From Utricularia gibba (Eukaryota; Streptophyta; Magnoliopsida; Lamiales; Lentibulariaceae), in the NCBI GenBank assembly GCA_002189035.1, contig NEEC01000007.1, positions 1,426,001-1,490,000 of the forward strand: a DNA stretch of 64,000 bases, read 5' to 3'. A program made the translations under genes and the position numbers. Of this stretch, positions 1 through 14,053 are shown one piece after another (position 1 is the stretch's first letter; each line of letters begins with the position of its first letter). The notes under the pieces were generated by a model. It saw only the letters and a program-made list of their open reading frames with translations, was not told the origin of the DNA and made no database searches.

Positions 1-1321
<1,321 letters not shown>

Positions 1322-1340
1322 CACCACTGATTAAAACCAA

Positions 1341-2728
1341 AGAAGCAAAAGTTGGATTACAGAAACACTATGTAACGAAATATAGAATAACAAATCGGAA
1401 AAAAATGATTAACATCTCAAGGCCCAAGTTTAAACTGGCATACGCGTTATGATGAATACTATCGCTCCTCCCCCTTGAAATTCCGAGCCCCCTTGACCTT
1501 CTCCTACTCAGAATTTCAATACTAACATGCAAGTTTCCTGCAATACATTACAACCAAAACCATCAACAATTGGCAATACTCCAAATCACGAGACAAAAGC
1601 AAGAAATCATCAACACTAGACTAGAAATAGTCAAGTGAAATCTGATTTAGCAGATCGGAGCCCAACCCTAATCTCCACGTACCTTGACCTTTTGAGCATA
1701 TCAAGATCAGCACTTAAGAAATTAAAATAAAAGTATTGTTTTCCAATTATCTTTTGTCGAAAAAAAAAAAAACAAAAATCATCATGCCCAGTCTTCCCAA
1801 AGTGCAATCACAATCCCACAACAAAATCCATCTTGCAGCATCGAAAAAAAGTTGGATTACTTCTTCCCGGATCTTGTTACAGAAACCCTAACCCAAAGTA
1901 TACAGTACCAGGTACGGAAAACGGGTACCATTTTCTAGATTTTACCTCTTCAGAGAACCCCCCAAAAAAATGTGAACCTAAAAAGCAATACCAATAATTC
2001 CTAAGGAGTTACTATCATTCGTGCCCACCGCTCCTCTCACCTGCAACTTTTCTGGTTGCCCTGTGCCTGCCAATGTGAAAAAAAAAAAGAAAAAAAAAAC
2101 TTCTTGACAAGGCCCTGGTCCAATGTCCTAAACAGTTCCCTCAAGGGCTTTACTCTTTGTTTACAGAGAATGAATTCCCAGATTTGCAGACTACGCGATC
2201 AATATCTTTATGTAAAGTCAGGGGTTATCTCATTTTTTTATTCTCGAAATAAAAAAAATATTATTTACAGGTTTCTCTGATTAGGTTAGAAAATTAGGGA
2301 AATAACGGATCCGTTTCTCAAATTCAATCTTCCGAAAATACCCCTAAAGAACGTGGCTAGTGCTTTTAAATTATTATCTGCGCTTGGATTTTTCTGCATT
2401 TTAAATTTATTTATTTATATGAATATTCGAAAATCGGGTATTTTTTATGGATAAAACAATAACTGAAAATGGAAGCTACCGATTTATCAATTTTTCCAAG
2501 AAAACACATTAGAACTCAAAAATTCTAATAAACAGCATATTAAATTCAGCAGTTTCAATTCTCACTATGCTGAATAACCAGAAGCACCTTATAGTGTGCA
2601 GGGATAACCATATGATAGAAAAAGCAATTTCCAACTTGTAAACAATATGCCTTGAGGATCGATTGTGCTAGTGAGGGTATTTATTTTCTCAAAGAAGCAC
2701 AGCAACAAAGCATTGTGGATCACTTAGA
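1341..2728. other. 5' leader of the JMJ gene and intergenic spacer
   Basis: No coding exon is visible. The stretch before the JMJ start probably holds 5' UTR exons and introns. A telo-box-like AAACCCTAA lies near 1883-1892, an element common in plant promoters. The rest, from about 2280, is AT-rich spacer downstream of the SDR gene. Confidence 0.5.
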
Positions 2729-4240
<1,512 letters not shown>

Positions 4241-4549
4241 CGTCTTTTATTTTTAGTATGTGGCCCATGGGCTTTAAGGCCCATCTGATGGCCCATACTC
4301 TTCCCTTGTTTTCGCACTTCCTCCACACTGGTGATGGTCTTTTCCATTTTTCCCCCATTTTCCCCAAGCGTCTTCGCTTTTTCTGCGGCGTTTCCCTCTG
4401 CCCTGCTTTTCCCCCTTTTCCGTTCCACCGTCTGGATTCCTTTTTTTCACCTAGATTCGGGAACCCGATCGCCTTCTTGAGGGGGGAGCTTACGGGGCGT
4501 CGTGTTGCGGAATCAGAAGGATAATTGCAACCTTTTTGTTCAGAACTCG
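4241..4549. promoter_or_regulatory. Shared divergent promoter with GGCCCA (site II-like) cluster
   Basis: This 309 bp gap separates the start codons of the SDR (-) and the RING gene (+), so both promoters must lie here. GGCCCA occurs at 4262-4267, 4278-4283 and 4290-4295, with a GGGC between the first two. Such TGGGCC/GGCCCA repeats are known plant site II elements, usually bound by TCP factors and typical of housekeeping promoters. A long pyrimidine-rich stretch follows (about 4300-4450). There is no clear TATA box. Binding is inferred. Confidence 0.6.
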
Positions 4550-5697
4550 ATGTCATCGACTTGTTGGTGTCACAGATGCAGCCGCTTCGTTAGAGTTTGG
4601 ACTCAAGATTCCATCGTCTGTCCAGATTGCAGCGGTGGATTCGTCGAGGAGGTGGGCACATCTTCGCGACTGCCGCTTTCGGATTCCCGTAGACGCCGAT
4701 TCCCAGCTGCTGCTATGTATACAACCACCCCGGCTTCCGATTCGGTGCCGCTCACGGGTTCGGCCTCTAGTTCTGGATCCGGATCCAGCCCGAGACTTAG
4801 AAGAAGCCGTAGGCATGGCGGTGATCGGTCGCCGTTTAATCCCGTCATCGTTCTCCGGGGCCAGACGGAGGGTGGAATTGGGGCTGCAGCGAGTGGTGGA
4901 TTTGAATTGTACTATGACGATGGAGCGGGCTCGGGTCTTCGGCCGCTCCCTGCGGCTATGTCTGAGTTCTTACTAGGTTCAGGTTTCGATCGGTTGTTGG
5001 ATCAATTGTCGCACATTGAGGCGAATGGGATTGGGAGAACTGAGAGTTGTCCACCTGCTTCAAAAGCAGCTATGGAGTCTCTGGCCAAGGTGGAAATTGT
5101 TGAGCAACATATTTTGATTGAATCCCACTGTGCAGTTTGCAAAGATGCCTTTGAGTTGGGAACCGAGGCTAGAGAAATGCCCTGTAAGCATTTATACCAT
5201 CAAGATTGCATTTTTCCTTGGCTTTCTTTGAGGAATTCTTGTCCTGTATGTCGTCATGAATTGCCAACTGACAATGATACTGGTGATGGTGGAATAAGCG
5301 CGGCGGAAACAAGCAGAGGAGAAAATGGGACGCAAAACAATGATGAAATGGTTGGTTTGACGATATGGAGATTACCGGGAGGCGGGTTTGCTGTTGGTCG
5401 ATTTTCCGGTGGAAGAAGAGGCAGTGAAAGGGAGTTACCTGTGGTTTACACGGAGATGGATGGTGGATTTAATAACAACGGTGTACCTAGAAGAATTTCG
5501 TGGGTTCTAGAGGTAGCATATCAAGGGATAGGAGTGGATTCAGAAGGCTTTTGAATAGTCTCTTCACATGTTTTGGAAGAGGTGAAGCACCTAGTTTTAG
5601 CTCTACTCCCGATTCCAGAACTAGTTCAGGCAGTCGATCCACGAGCTCCATCCCAAGAAGACGGAGAGGTTTGGCTTTTGAACATGGAAGGTGGTGA
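4550..5697 (+). CDS. RING-H2 E3 ubiquitin ligase with zinc-ribbon N-terminus and DUF1117-like C-terminus (RDUF type)
   Basis: A likely E3 ubiquitin-protein ligase of the plant RDUF/RING1 group. The start at 4550 ([10 protein letters not shown]) was chosen because the zinc ribbon begins there: CHRC and CPDC pairs within residues 1-30. The RING-H2 is at about residues 193-236, with ordered ligands [15 protein letters not shown] and CPVCRHE. The C-terminal block ([20 protein letters not shown], then [12 protein letters not shown] and PRRISW) is the DUF1117-type tail. The frame breaks at the G-run 5502-5504 just after PRRISW; the next frame continues [10 protein letters not shown] to a stop at 5697. 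With one G restored the gene is 1149 nt, 382 residues, without introns. Family members link to ABA and drought responses; that is family knowledge only. Confidence 0.92.
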
Positions 5698-6878
5698 CTA
5701 ATGCTTGTTTCTCATTAAGAAACATTACATTTTCCAGGCTTTAGGGGTTTGAGATAAGTGCTCTCCATGTTTCTAAGATGAAATGAAGTGAGATATCGAG
5801 CTCAGCCCTTAGAAAGGAAGGAGTTTTATCAGAAGCTAGAGGTTTGTAAATATTGGTTGAACTTCGAATTGTGCTAAATGGGATGATCACCACTAGATTC
5901 ACCCATACATGATGCTGTTCTTGTTTTCCGCATTCCCTCCAGTGTTTCCTCTTTGATCGCTTTCGCTGTTTGTAAAACTTCGTACATTCAGATTCCTATA
6001 TGATAATTTCGTTGACATGGACGTGATCCTGGTTTTGACATTCTCCTTGGTGATACCCCTCTCTTAAAGTCTGAAATCTCAAACCTTTCCAGCAGGCAGA
6101 GATGGGCACGGGACATCCCCCTGTTGTTCTAGTTAATACTCATCAATTACAGAAATTTGCGGGTGAAGGTAGACAGTTTGATCTGCCTATCATCATCACA
6201 GAAAGATAACAACCCCCTTTTGATCAGTGACCGCTGCGGCCTCCCTGCCGGTTGGCTGGCGCATCTTTTGTTCTGTAAGAAAATTTCTCAACACGCGATT
6301 TCTAACTTTAAAACCAAGACATGAACAAGGAATGTGATTCTAGCTCAGCTGTCAGCTATCTGGTGCAATTCCATGCTTCTTCATCTCTGAACCAGCATTG
6401 CAACTATAATGCATGCTGCTGAATAAATGTGGAATAGTTGTAAAATAATTGCTTTTCAGAGGTTGGAATCTGAAGCAGCCGCCATCATCGACTGAAAGAA
6501 CGGAAATCAAATGAGTGATCGCCATCTTCTTTTTGGCTGTTCACATCTTTTAAACATGGACTCTCCCACCTTCCTGTTCTTTCAACGCCACTGTCATCTC
6601 CCATCAATTTTTTGAAATTTTAAACTTTCAGTGTGTCCCACTGTTGTGATACAGCTAATGAAAACTACTCTGCGCGACTCACGCGCAGCAGCCAAGAGGA
6701 AAAAGTGAAACACCCTGAGAGACGAGAGAGCATGTTGGAGCACTATCTACAGTCAGGTAATTTGACATAAAATCAATCGGCGGCGACTTACCCTTGGAAT
6801 GTAATCTTTGCAAGTGGCTGGAGTCACGGATTCGAACCATACAATGGGCAACAAAAGAAAACAACTGTTATCACTTGC
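5698..6878. other. 3' UTR of the RING gene and promoter region of the protease gene
   Basis: I see no coding exon here. The first few hundred bases are probably 3' UTR of the RING gene. The remainder is the upstream region of the aspartyl protease. Confidence 0.5.
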
Positions 6879-6885
6879 TATATAA
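6879..6885 (+). promoter_or_regulatory. TATA box of the aspartyl protease gene
   Basis: TATATAA lies 35 bp upstream of the chosen start codon at 6914. With usual TATA-to-start spacing the transcript would begin only a few bases before the ATG, so the 5' UTR would be very short. Confidence 0.6.
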
Positions 6886-6913
6886 GGAGAGCAGTAGCAA
6901 GAACCATGGAGTC

Positions 6914-8196
6914 ATGGATGAGTTCCTTTGGTTTCTTCTCCTGATCTTCTTGCTTGCCTCCATGCAATGGACAGCATGCCACCGTGTTGTTTCCTCAAAT
7001 GCCTCATTTCAGTTGGTTTTTCCTCTAGAAACCAAGGCTATGGCTTCTCCGAGTCCAGCTCCAAATAAGCTCTCTTTTCACCATAATGTCTCTCTGACTG
7101 TGTCACTTGCAGTTGGCTCACCGCCGCAGAAGGTTATAATGGTTCTAGATACAGGAAGTGAGCTTTCATGGCTACGCTGCAACACAAGCTCCTTCAATCC
7201 CCACCTCTCGAGTTCCTATCGTCGAATCCCCTGTTCCTCACCAACTTGTACTGTGAAAACAGCAGATTTCACTGATCCTGCTTCATGCGATACCAACAAA
7301 ATGTGCCATGTGATACTTTCGTACGCGGATGCTTCCTCTGTTGAAGGGAACTTGGCATCCGAAAGTTTCCATCTTGGGGATGCCACGAGTCAAGAAATGG
7401 TGTTTGGGTGCATGGATTCAGTTTCAAGCTCCAACCCAGATGAGGATTTGAAGAGTAATGGCTTACTTGGGCTGAACCGTGGTTCCTTGTCGTTTGTTTC
7501 TCAAATGGGTTTCCCCCAATTCTCTTACTGCATCTCCGGGAACGACTCTTCCGGCGTTCTGCTACTGGGAAAAACTGAACTCCCATGGGAGATGCAACTG
7601 AACTACACTCCTTTAGTACAAATCCCATTACGTCTTCCGTACTTTAATCGTGCAGCGTACACGGTTCACCTCCGAGAGATCAGAGTTTCCGATACGATTC
7701 TTCCGATACCCAGTTCGATTTTGGAGCCGGATCACACCGGCGCCGGACAAACAATGGTGGATTCCGGTACCCAATTCACGTTCTTACTCGGTCCAGTTTA
7801 CACAGCGCTGAAAACAGAGTTTCTAAAGCAAACACACGGGATCCTCCAGCCATTAAACGACTTGAACTTCGTTTTCCAAGGCGCCATGGACTTGTGCTTC
7901 AGCGACGACAAGGGTCCCATTCCACCATTACCCAGCGTGTACCTCATCTTCCGAGGAGCCGAAATGAGCGTTTCGGGGGAGAAGCTTCTGTACAGAGTCC
8001 CCGGCGGCGGCGCGCGGTGCTTCACATTCGGGAACTCGGACTTGCTGGCGTGGAAGCGTACGTGATTGGGCACCACCATCAGCAGAACTTTTGGGTGGAG
8101 TTCGATTTGGAGAGATCACGGGTTGGTTTTGCAGAATGTCGATGTGATTCAGCAAGTCAAAAACTGGGCTTATCGAACTCCCCCCACCATCCCTGA
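6914..8196 (+). CDS. Pepsin-like aspartyl protease (A1 family, PCS1-like)
   Basis: A secreted or endomembrane A1 aspartyl protease without introns. Residues 1-23 form a signal peptide (MDEFLWFLLLIFLLASMQW). The two catalytic aspartates are in DTGSELSW and DSGTQFTF. Plant-type Cys-rich nepenthesin-like insert residues follow the first motif (CSSPTC, CDTNKMC). The C-terminal block VIGHHHQQNFWVEFDL with VGFAE is typical of PCS1-like proteins. The frame breaks at the GG at 8046-8047: the first frame runs ...FGNSDLL and then stops, while the next frame gives GVEAYVIGHHHQQ, as expected when one G is missing. With it restored the gene is 1284 nt, 427 residues. An in-frame ATG at 6794 lies upstream of the TATA box and is unlikely to be the start. 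Confidence 0.93.
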
Positions 8197-8881
8197 ACTT
8201 CCATGCTCTTTACTTACTCCATTCGACGTTATAGTTGATTTTTAACAAATTATCTAATCCTGAGTGATGAATGTTCTACGTTATCAGCATTTCATGAATC
8301 GATAACAAAGTGGGTTGGGGGATTTTCACCCTCCAACAACACAGCTTTGGTTTGACTTTATGCATACATTTCCATGGTTCTGTGTTGGAGTTTTGGTGGG
8401 TGCTGCTGGTTTCAATTCACTGTACTTTGGTAAGCCTGTGATGGGACTGACTTTGCTGGGATGTCTCTTCAACTGGACAAAACTGTCTGGTTGCTCTGTC
8501 CTCTTCGCTATATATGTAAATTTTATTTGTGCAACACTGCACTCTTTCAGCACCAATTGAAGATGCTCTTTATATCTCTTTCAGTGGCCATATTTGCTGC
8601 TGAGGACCTCCTACACATCCTCTCTATTTGAAGAACATGAGATCAACAGAAATGAGCTCTACAATTGAAATACACCGCCCAGATGATCAATGAGTAGTAT
8701 TATGAAACAAGTCCAAGTAAAGCTAAACCTTGGTTTCAGATGAAACTCTGTTCCTATCGTTCCACCAATTCATTTACACCAACCGAAAGCTGAAGGATGA
8801 TGATAAGCTGCGGCCACTTCTGTATCTCAGTGTGATTTACATCATGAAAGAGCCTTGAAGCTTACTCAATAGTGATGCAGT
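8197..8881. other. Convergent 3' flanks of the protease and TRP genes
   Basis: The two genes point toward each other across 685 bp. The stretch should hold both 3' UTRs. A short open frame at 8315-8560 has hydrophobic runs but resembles nothing I know. Confidence 0.5.
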
Positions 8882-11565
8882 CTATGACACGACAACTGCC
8901 TCCTTGTTTGAATCCACAGTTTTCAGAGGCTCAACGTCGTGAGTTTTTTTGTGTTGTTTCGACGGATGTTGTGACCAGTACGAGTGTGCTGCTAAAACAC
9001 GATCTAGCAGTTCATGAGGCACAGGCTCTCCTCTTCGCTGCTGTGGTGCAATGCTGGCTGTGTGCACCAGAGTTTTCCATTTGTCCTGTGAGGCCAGCCA
9101 GTTTGGACATTCACTCCCTTGCATTGGAAAAAAAATGACGAGGGACAGCGAAAGTTCGTACCTTCAGATCAACATATGTTCTATGATCCGCATTCTCAAA
9201 CGCCCGCATTTTGACATCGCGCCACCTGAGCATTGAGAAGAAATGGAGTCAGAATTGTGGATATGGTTGTCAGTGATTCAGCTTAAGCTCCATGTCTACC
9301 TTCCAGTTCCCAGTTTTTCAACCGCCTCAACAAGCGCTTCTACCTCAGAAACAGAAAAAGGCCTCCTTGTCCTTCTCTGTGAACCATCAGTGCATTTAGG
9401 TTTCTGATTCAAGGGAGCTTCTGAAAGCGCCTCCATTTCCATGGGGCCGACAGGGATCAATGCCATGGTTTCAGAAACTTCTCCATCAGGTGAGGTCTCA
9501 TAAGGTGCCACTGCGTTTGGAAATAAGATACATTCTTTTGAGTTGGTTACAGTTTGAGGCTCAACCATTCCTTTTGAGATGGCTGAAGTTCCAATCACTG
9601 GATTGGCAAGAGACCTGAACAGTTCAAAACAAATTAATCAACAACAGAAAGGAACCAGCCCAAGGGGTTCGTCGCCTGAGAAAAGGTAAAATTTTAGCTT
9701 CGAATCATTACAATGTAAATTCGTACCTTAGTCTGTTCTGATCAGCATCACATATAGGTGAGACAGGAAATGCTTCTGAACGTGCAGCCGCCATGTCCGT
9801 AACACTTGGCTCTAGTGCAAAACCCAAACTATCAAGGCTGTTACACTGAGAAATTCCTGCCTGCTGCAAAGTTCTATTATCATCTCTGATTTTTTTTCCT
9901 TGGAAAAATATTCCAACACGTGTTCCACCACCAAGAATGGCTTTGAACGCTTCCAATACAGTTCTCTGTAAAAGGGGAAGGGAAAAAGAAAAATAAGCAA
10001 AGAAGAAAGGAAACCTCGATAACTGATCATCCAAGACTGGTATCTGCATGAATGCTGATCAAAATTTTGAAGTAGGTGAGAAACGCAAATGAAAAGTCAA
10101 AACCTTTAAAGAACCAACAGTCTCAGTTTCAGGCATCTCAAGATAGAGTTCTGGAACCTTGAAGGACTTAATGCTCAGCGTTACTGAAAAAAATAAAGGA
10201 AAATGTACAGGATATACTCAATAGATTGTTAATGATGGTATGCTTAAGTACAAAGGAACTTGTACCATGATGTTCCTTTGGTTTTGAAATTGATCTTTTG
10301 TAAGTAGAAATCCCACCTGCTGCTACTAATAATACAACAATAAAAAACTTAGATACCAACACTACAAATGCATCACAACGCTACCAGTGCTCGTTAGGTG
10401 CATACCCTTACCAGGAACGCTAGATATGCTATTGCTGGTGTTATCACAACCACGGCCATAAGCTGCAGAGAAGCTGTGATCAAATAACCTCCTTTTCTTA
10501 AATGGTGTTTGTTGACATCTTTCCCTTGGATGCACAAACTTTTTGTATCTGTAAAAGAACTTGGTTCCCTCACCTGAAGCAAGAAGCCATTATCAGACAC
10601 AGAAATGCACGACTGTTTATACAAGGAATTCAACATACATGAAAGGAACGAATTACTACTTACTGGAAGTACATAGATCATAACTCTTCCGCTTCATGGC
10701 TGCTTTCCAGTATCTAGATGTTGCCATCTTCCTCATTCTACATTGTCCCAGGCGTGATTGAGACCTAAAAGGCCTAATCCTAGCACTAAATTCATCGCAA
10801 CCAATAAAATTTTCATCATCATCTCTAAGTCCTAGCTTTACATTATTCCTTTGCTTCTGATCAAAAGCATGAGGAATCAATTTCCTGTACAGTGGCTTTA
10901 CACTACTCTCAGAGGTAACCAGTGAGTTAGTATTCACACAACTTCCAGTCGGATCCTCATACTTTTCATGTCCTGAAAGCACTTCAGGCCCGTTGTCGGC
11001 TATACTGTTTAGTGGTTCAGCTACAGATAATTGGCATATTCTCTTACCTGTGTTGTTAGTATCAACTTTGCTGCGGGCATCCATATTTATATGTGAAGAA
11101 GGAGGATTAGTCTCTGATTCTGCAAGTCCTTTAAAGCTGTCCGAGAAATTATGCTCCTTCATGGTGATTTTAGGAATAAATGCACTCTCAGCGCAACTCC
11201 CACGGTCAAAAATCCCTGAATTGAAAGCTTTGCCGTTGCTAGGTGGCTCATCGTTTCCTTCCTGGAGCTTGGCTTTATCTTCTGCTGCTGCATTGCAAGA
11301 AGCAGAACCTTCACTCTCTTCCAATAGTTTCCCAGCAACAGCTGCAAGGAGTTCAAAAGAACAGGGATGGTCTTTTTCAACTAATTTTTTCCTCCGGCTT
11401 CCCTGGAAAAACATACAGGGTTAGATCCTTCAAATACAGATATCATATCGTGTCAGAAAGCGAAGCAAGAAAAAATGCATCATTTACCCTAATTGATCGA
11501 GGCGCCCTGGGAATAACCGGAGCTTCATAGGCACGGAATCCAAAACCTGGTTCTTTACACGACAT
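8882..11565 (-). CDS. Telomere repeat-binding protein of the TRP/TBP1 type (ubiquitin-like plus Myb-telobox)
   Basis: A nuclear protein expected to bind double-stranded plant telomere repeats (TTTAGGG). Nine exons: 11565-11488, 11402-10664, 10573-10412, 10316-10266, 10183-10104, 9965-9727, 9614-9300, 9225-9162, 9085-8882. They sum to 1932 nt, in frame, 643 residues, with no frame break. The N-terminus (RRKKLVEKDHPCSFELLAA) matches the family. A ubiquitin-like domain spans about residues 345-430 (VPELYLEMPETETVGSLK, then ILGGGTRVGIFFQGKKIRDD). The C-terminal Myb/telobox is at about residues 530-600 (RRTRRPFSVSEVEALVEAVE, WRDVKMRAFENADHRTYVDL, DKWKTLVHTA), followed by the usual tail GEPVPHELLDRVLAAHSYW. 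The last Myb helix and the next segment come from separate small exons. Confidence 0.95.
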
Positions 11566-12480
11566 GCCTCAACCAAGCATGTCAATCTCCTAACAACAAA
11601 TGCAACATGAGCTACTCTCAACAAACGATGTTTAGGCGTGACTCTTCAGTCAACCAACGGAAATTCAAACCATCAGAAAGCATAAAGCAAGAAAGGAACT
11701 TTGAAAGCATTGACATTTTTTTCGTCTACAGTATATGAGCCATGGCCTTCACACGATCATAACCAAGATTGGGACCTTACTGCCAAGAATTAAGCTACAA
11801 TATCCATCAACCACCAAATTGAAAATCCAAAAACAAAGCTTTCACTCATTTTTGGCGGTATCAACCATAAAAAAGAAAACAACATGAAGATAATAACTTC
11901 CAATAAATGCGCATTTCCTCCTCCGAACAAAAATCGGACAGTGATAGGCTCAGATCTCGGCGGGATTAAAACTGATCCATCAAATACGAGAAGAGATCAT
12001 CTCAAAACATAATAAGAAAAAATCTTTGGCATACAAAATCATCCATCCAATCCCTAGAACCAAAACCCAGAACCCAAAAAAAGTTTTAAAAAAAAAACCA
12101 AAACACCGATCCAACAACCCACCTACCCGGTGCGAAGATCCAATAACCCGCCTAACCAAAGCGGTGATCCAGCAACCCTCAACCCAAAACACCAATCAGG
12201 ACGATGACTCAATTCCAGAGCAATATCACTAAACCCTTCTGCGTCTTCAACTGGGATACATGGGAGTTGGGATGGAGACAATCGCAAATTCCCAAACGCA
12301 TCAGAAATGGTGAAATAATAAGCAAGCAAATGAAACAGTCGATTGGATTGGGCTTTAAAGGAAAAGTGAAATGGTTGTAAATTGCAGTAAAACCTCGGAG
12401 CTGGGGTCCGGGAGAAGATGAAATTGAAGAAGGCTAACACCTAAACCCCCGATCGCATCTTAGAAGGAAACCGGAGATAG
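11566..12480 (-). other. 5' leader region of the TRP gene
   Basis: No protein-coding exon is visible. The sequence probably contains the 5' UTR with one or more introns, since TRP genes usually have spliced leaders. The upstream boundary is not resolved. Confidence 0.4.
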
Positions 12481-12739
12481 CCGGTGACTATACTGTCATT
12501 TTTTTAATTATTATTACTTTATTGAATTAAAAACTATTTATAGAAATAAGCATTTTTTGTATTAATTACACATAATAAACTTATGTTACCAATTAAATAC
12601 ATTTTTATATCTTATTTAGTACAATTTACATAATTTATAGCAGATTATATACTATTTTACGTTTTATAATTAATAATCAGAAAGTCAAAATAATTTATGA
12701 GAGTAGAGATTCCCATTCCATGACAGCGACATTAGACTG
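12481..12739. other. AT-rich spacer
   Basis: Low-complexity AT-rich sequence with no open frame. It separates the TRP leader from the GC-richer stretch that follows. Confidence 0.6.
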
Positions 12740-13990
12740 GAGTCTATGGCGTAGTACGGATGTTAAGGATGCCCGGAATCCATGGGCGCCCGCCCACGAA
12801 AGCCGGACGTAGCACAATAAGTCCGCCGTCGGGCGTAGGGGATGACGACATTATTAAAAGCACAGGGACCCCCACCGCCTCCCATGTCGCCGCTCTTAAT
12901 GGAAGTCCGATGAACCTGGGAGGGGCGGCGCACTGCGAGACATGTATCAGACTTGTGGTGCTGACACACAATGGGGGCTTTTATCTGAGGGGATGGTGAA
13001 GGGACGAGGCGTCCCTCCACATCTCTACAGCAAGGGAAGCAAGTTCCGGTGGAATCCAGGATCCTGCCGGCTGCTTTGGGCTCTCCTTCGGGATCTCTTT
13101 TGGGAGATTCGGGTGCTTATGGAATTTTCTTGAACATTCGAGGACCCGCTTCTACACTCGATTGATTGGAGACCAAGTCGGGATAGTATTCAGGAATGAT
13201 ATGGATCTCATGATGTTTTGGTATTCTTCTGGTTCCAGAACATCATAGAAAATTTACAGCGCTCCTCACCACGCGTTTCTTCGTGTGTTTATGTTGGGTG
13301 ATTGGTATTTCTTTGATCTTTCAACAAGAAAGTTTCGTGTCAAAGCTCCCTCCCACTCTTCGTCTGAAATGCTGCCACTTAGATCACTCCGGAGACCAAC
13401 TTCTGGCGACCGACCAATCGTCGCCCGACGCGCATCGGGGCTGGGATAAGATGGGGCCAGGCTGATAGTCTCTGTGAAAGGGATACTTCAGTCCAATGCG
13501 ATGTGGATCCAACCACTGGAATGTTCTGCAGGAGCTTCGAGATTGGCACAGGAAATGGAGTTCCGCGTCAATGTTGTCCACTTGCACGCAACCACTGAAG
13601 TGGGTCTAGCTCCTTCATTGCAAATTCCATCCCTTCTACAGCTTAACTAAAGATTATCATGGGCATAAAGGAACAAGGCAGGAGTGCCCTCTCGGGAGCT
13701 GCAAAGCTACAAAAGAATGGAAGGAAGCAGGCACCTGGCGCCTGCCTGGGAGCTCATTTTAGACGACGACCCACTGTGCTGGAGCTGCTGCTTGATCGGC
13801 GACTTGTTAATGGGAACAGGGCGGAAGGTTCCTGGTTTGATGCTTGGGGACAAAGTCATCTACTCCATCAGTCTGATGATGACATTCTGCCACCAACCGG
13901 TCAAGAAATCTCATCACTTTGACGAGAACGAAGATATGGCTCCTGGAACTTTCTCGGCGACAGGGCACGTGCAGCTCCCATTTTTTGTAT
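12740..13990 (+). other. Unresolved GC-richer stretch with coding-like pieces
   Basis: Base composition is genic but I cannot assemble a gene. On the plus strand a frame near 13147-13250 reads RFYTRLIGDQVGIVFRND and continues through FWYSSGSRTS to a stop. Another piece at about 13264-13450 reads GDWYFFDLSTRKF and then KAPSHSS, preceded by an acceptor-like TTTACAG. A third frame at about 13451-13640 reads DGARLIVSVKGILQSN. None is recognised. They could be exons of a divergent gene, a pseudogene or a non-coding transcript, possibly also hit by missing bases. Confidence 0.3.
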
Positions 13991-13996
13991 TATTAT

Positions 13997-14004
13997 TATA
14001 AGTA
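13997..14004 (+). promoter_or_regulatory. TATA-like element of the P450 gene
   Basis: TATAAGTA sits about 57 bp upstream of the P450 start codon at 14054, after an AT-rich run. The spacing fits a short 5' UTR. Confidence 0.5.
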
Positions 14005-14053
14005 TGGGATGGGATAAGGGTTGTGTGCAATGGGAAGAGGTGACGTGTCTTCG

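Noticed and set aside
4258-4524. Open frame in the SDR/RING promoter
   Set aside because: It covers the GGCCCA cluster and pyrimidine-rich leader, has no family features, and overlaps a minus-strand frame of the same kind.
8315-8560. An 81-residue hydrophobic frame downstream of the protease
   Set aside because: It lies in the convergent 3' region, has no recognisable domain and no gene signals.
10168-10362. Hydrophobic minus-strand frame inside the TRP gene
   Set aside because: It reads through introns; the true exons 10316-10266 and 10183-10104 are in other frames and complete the TRP protein.
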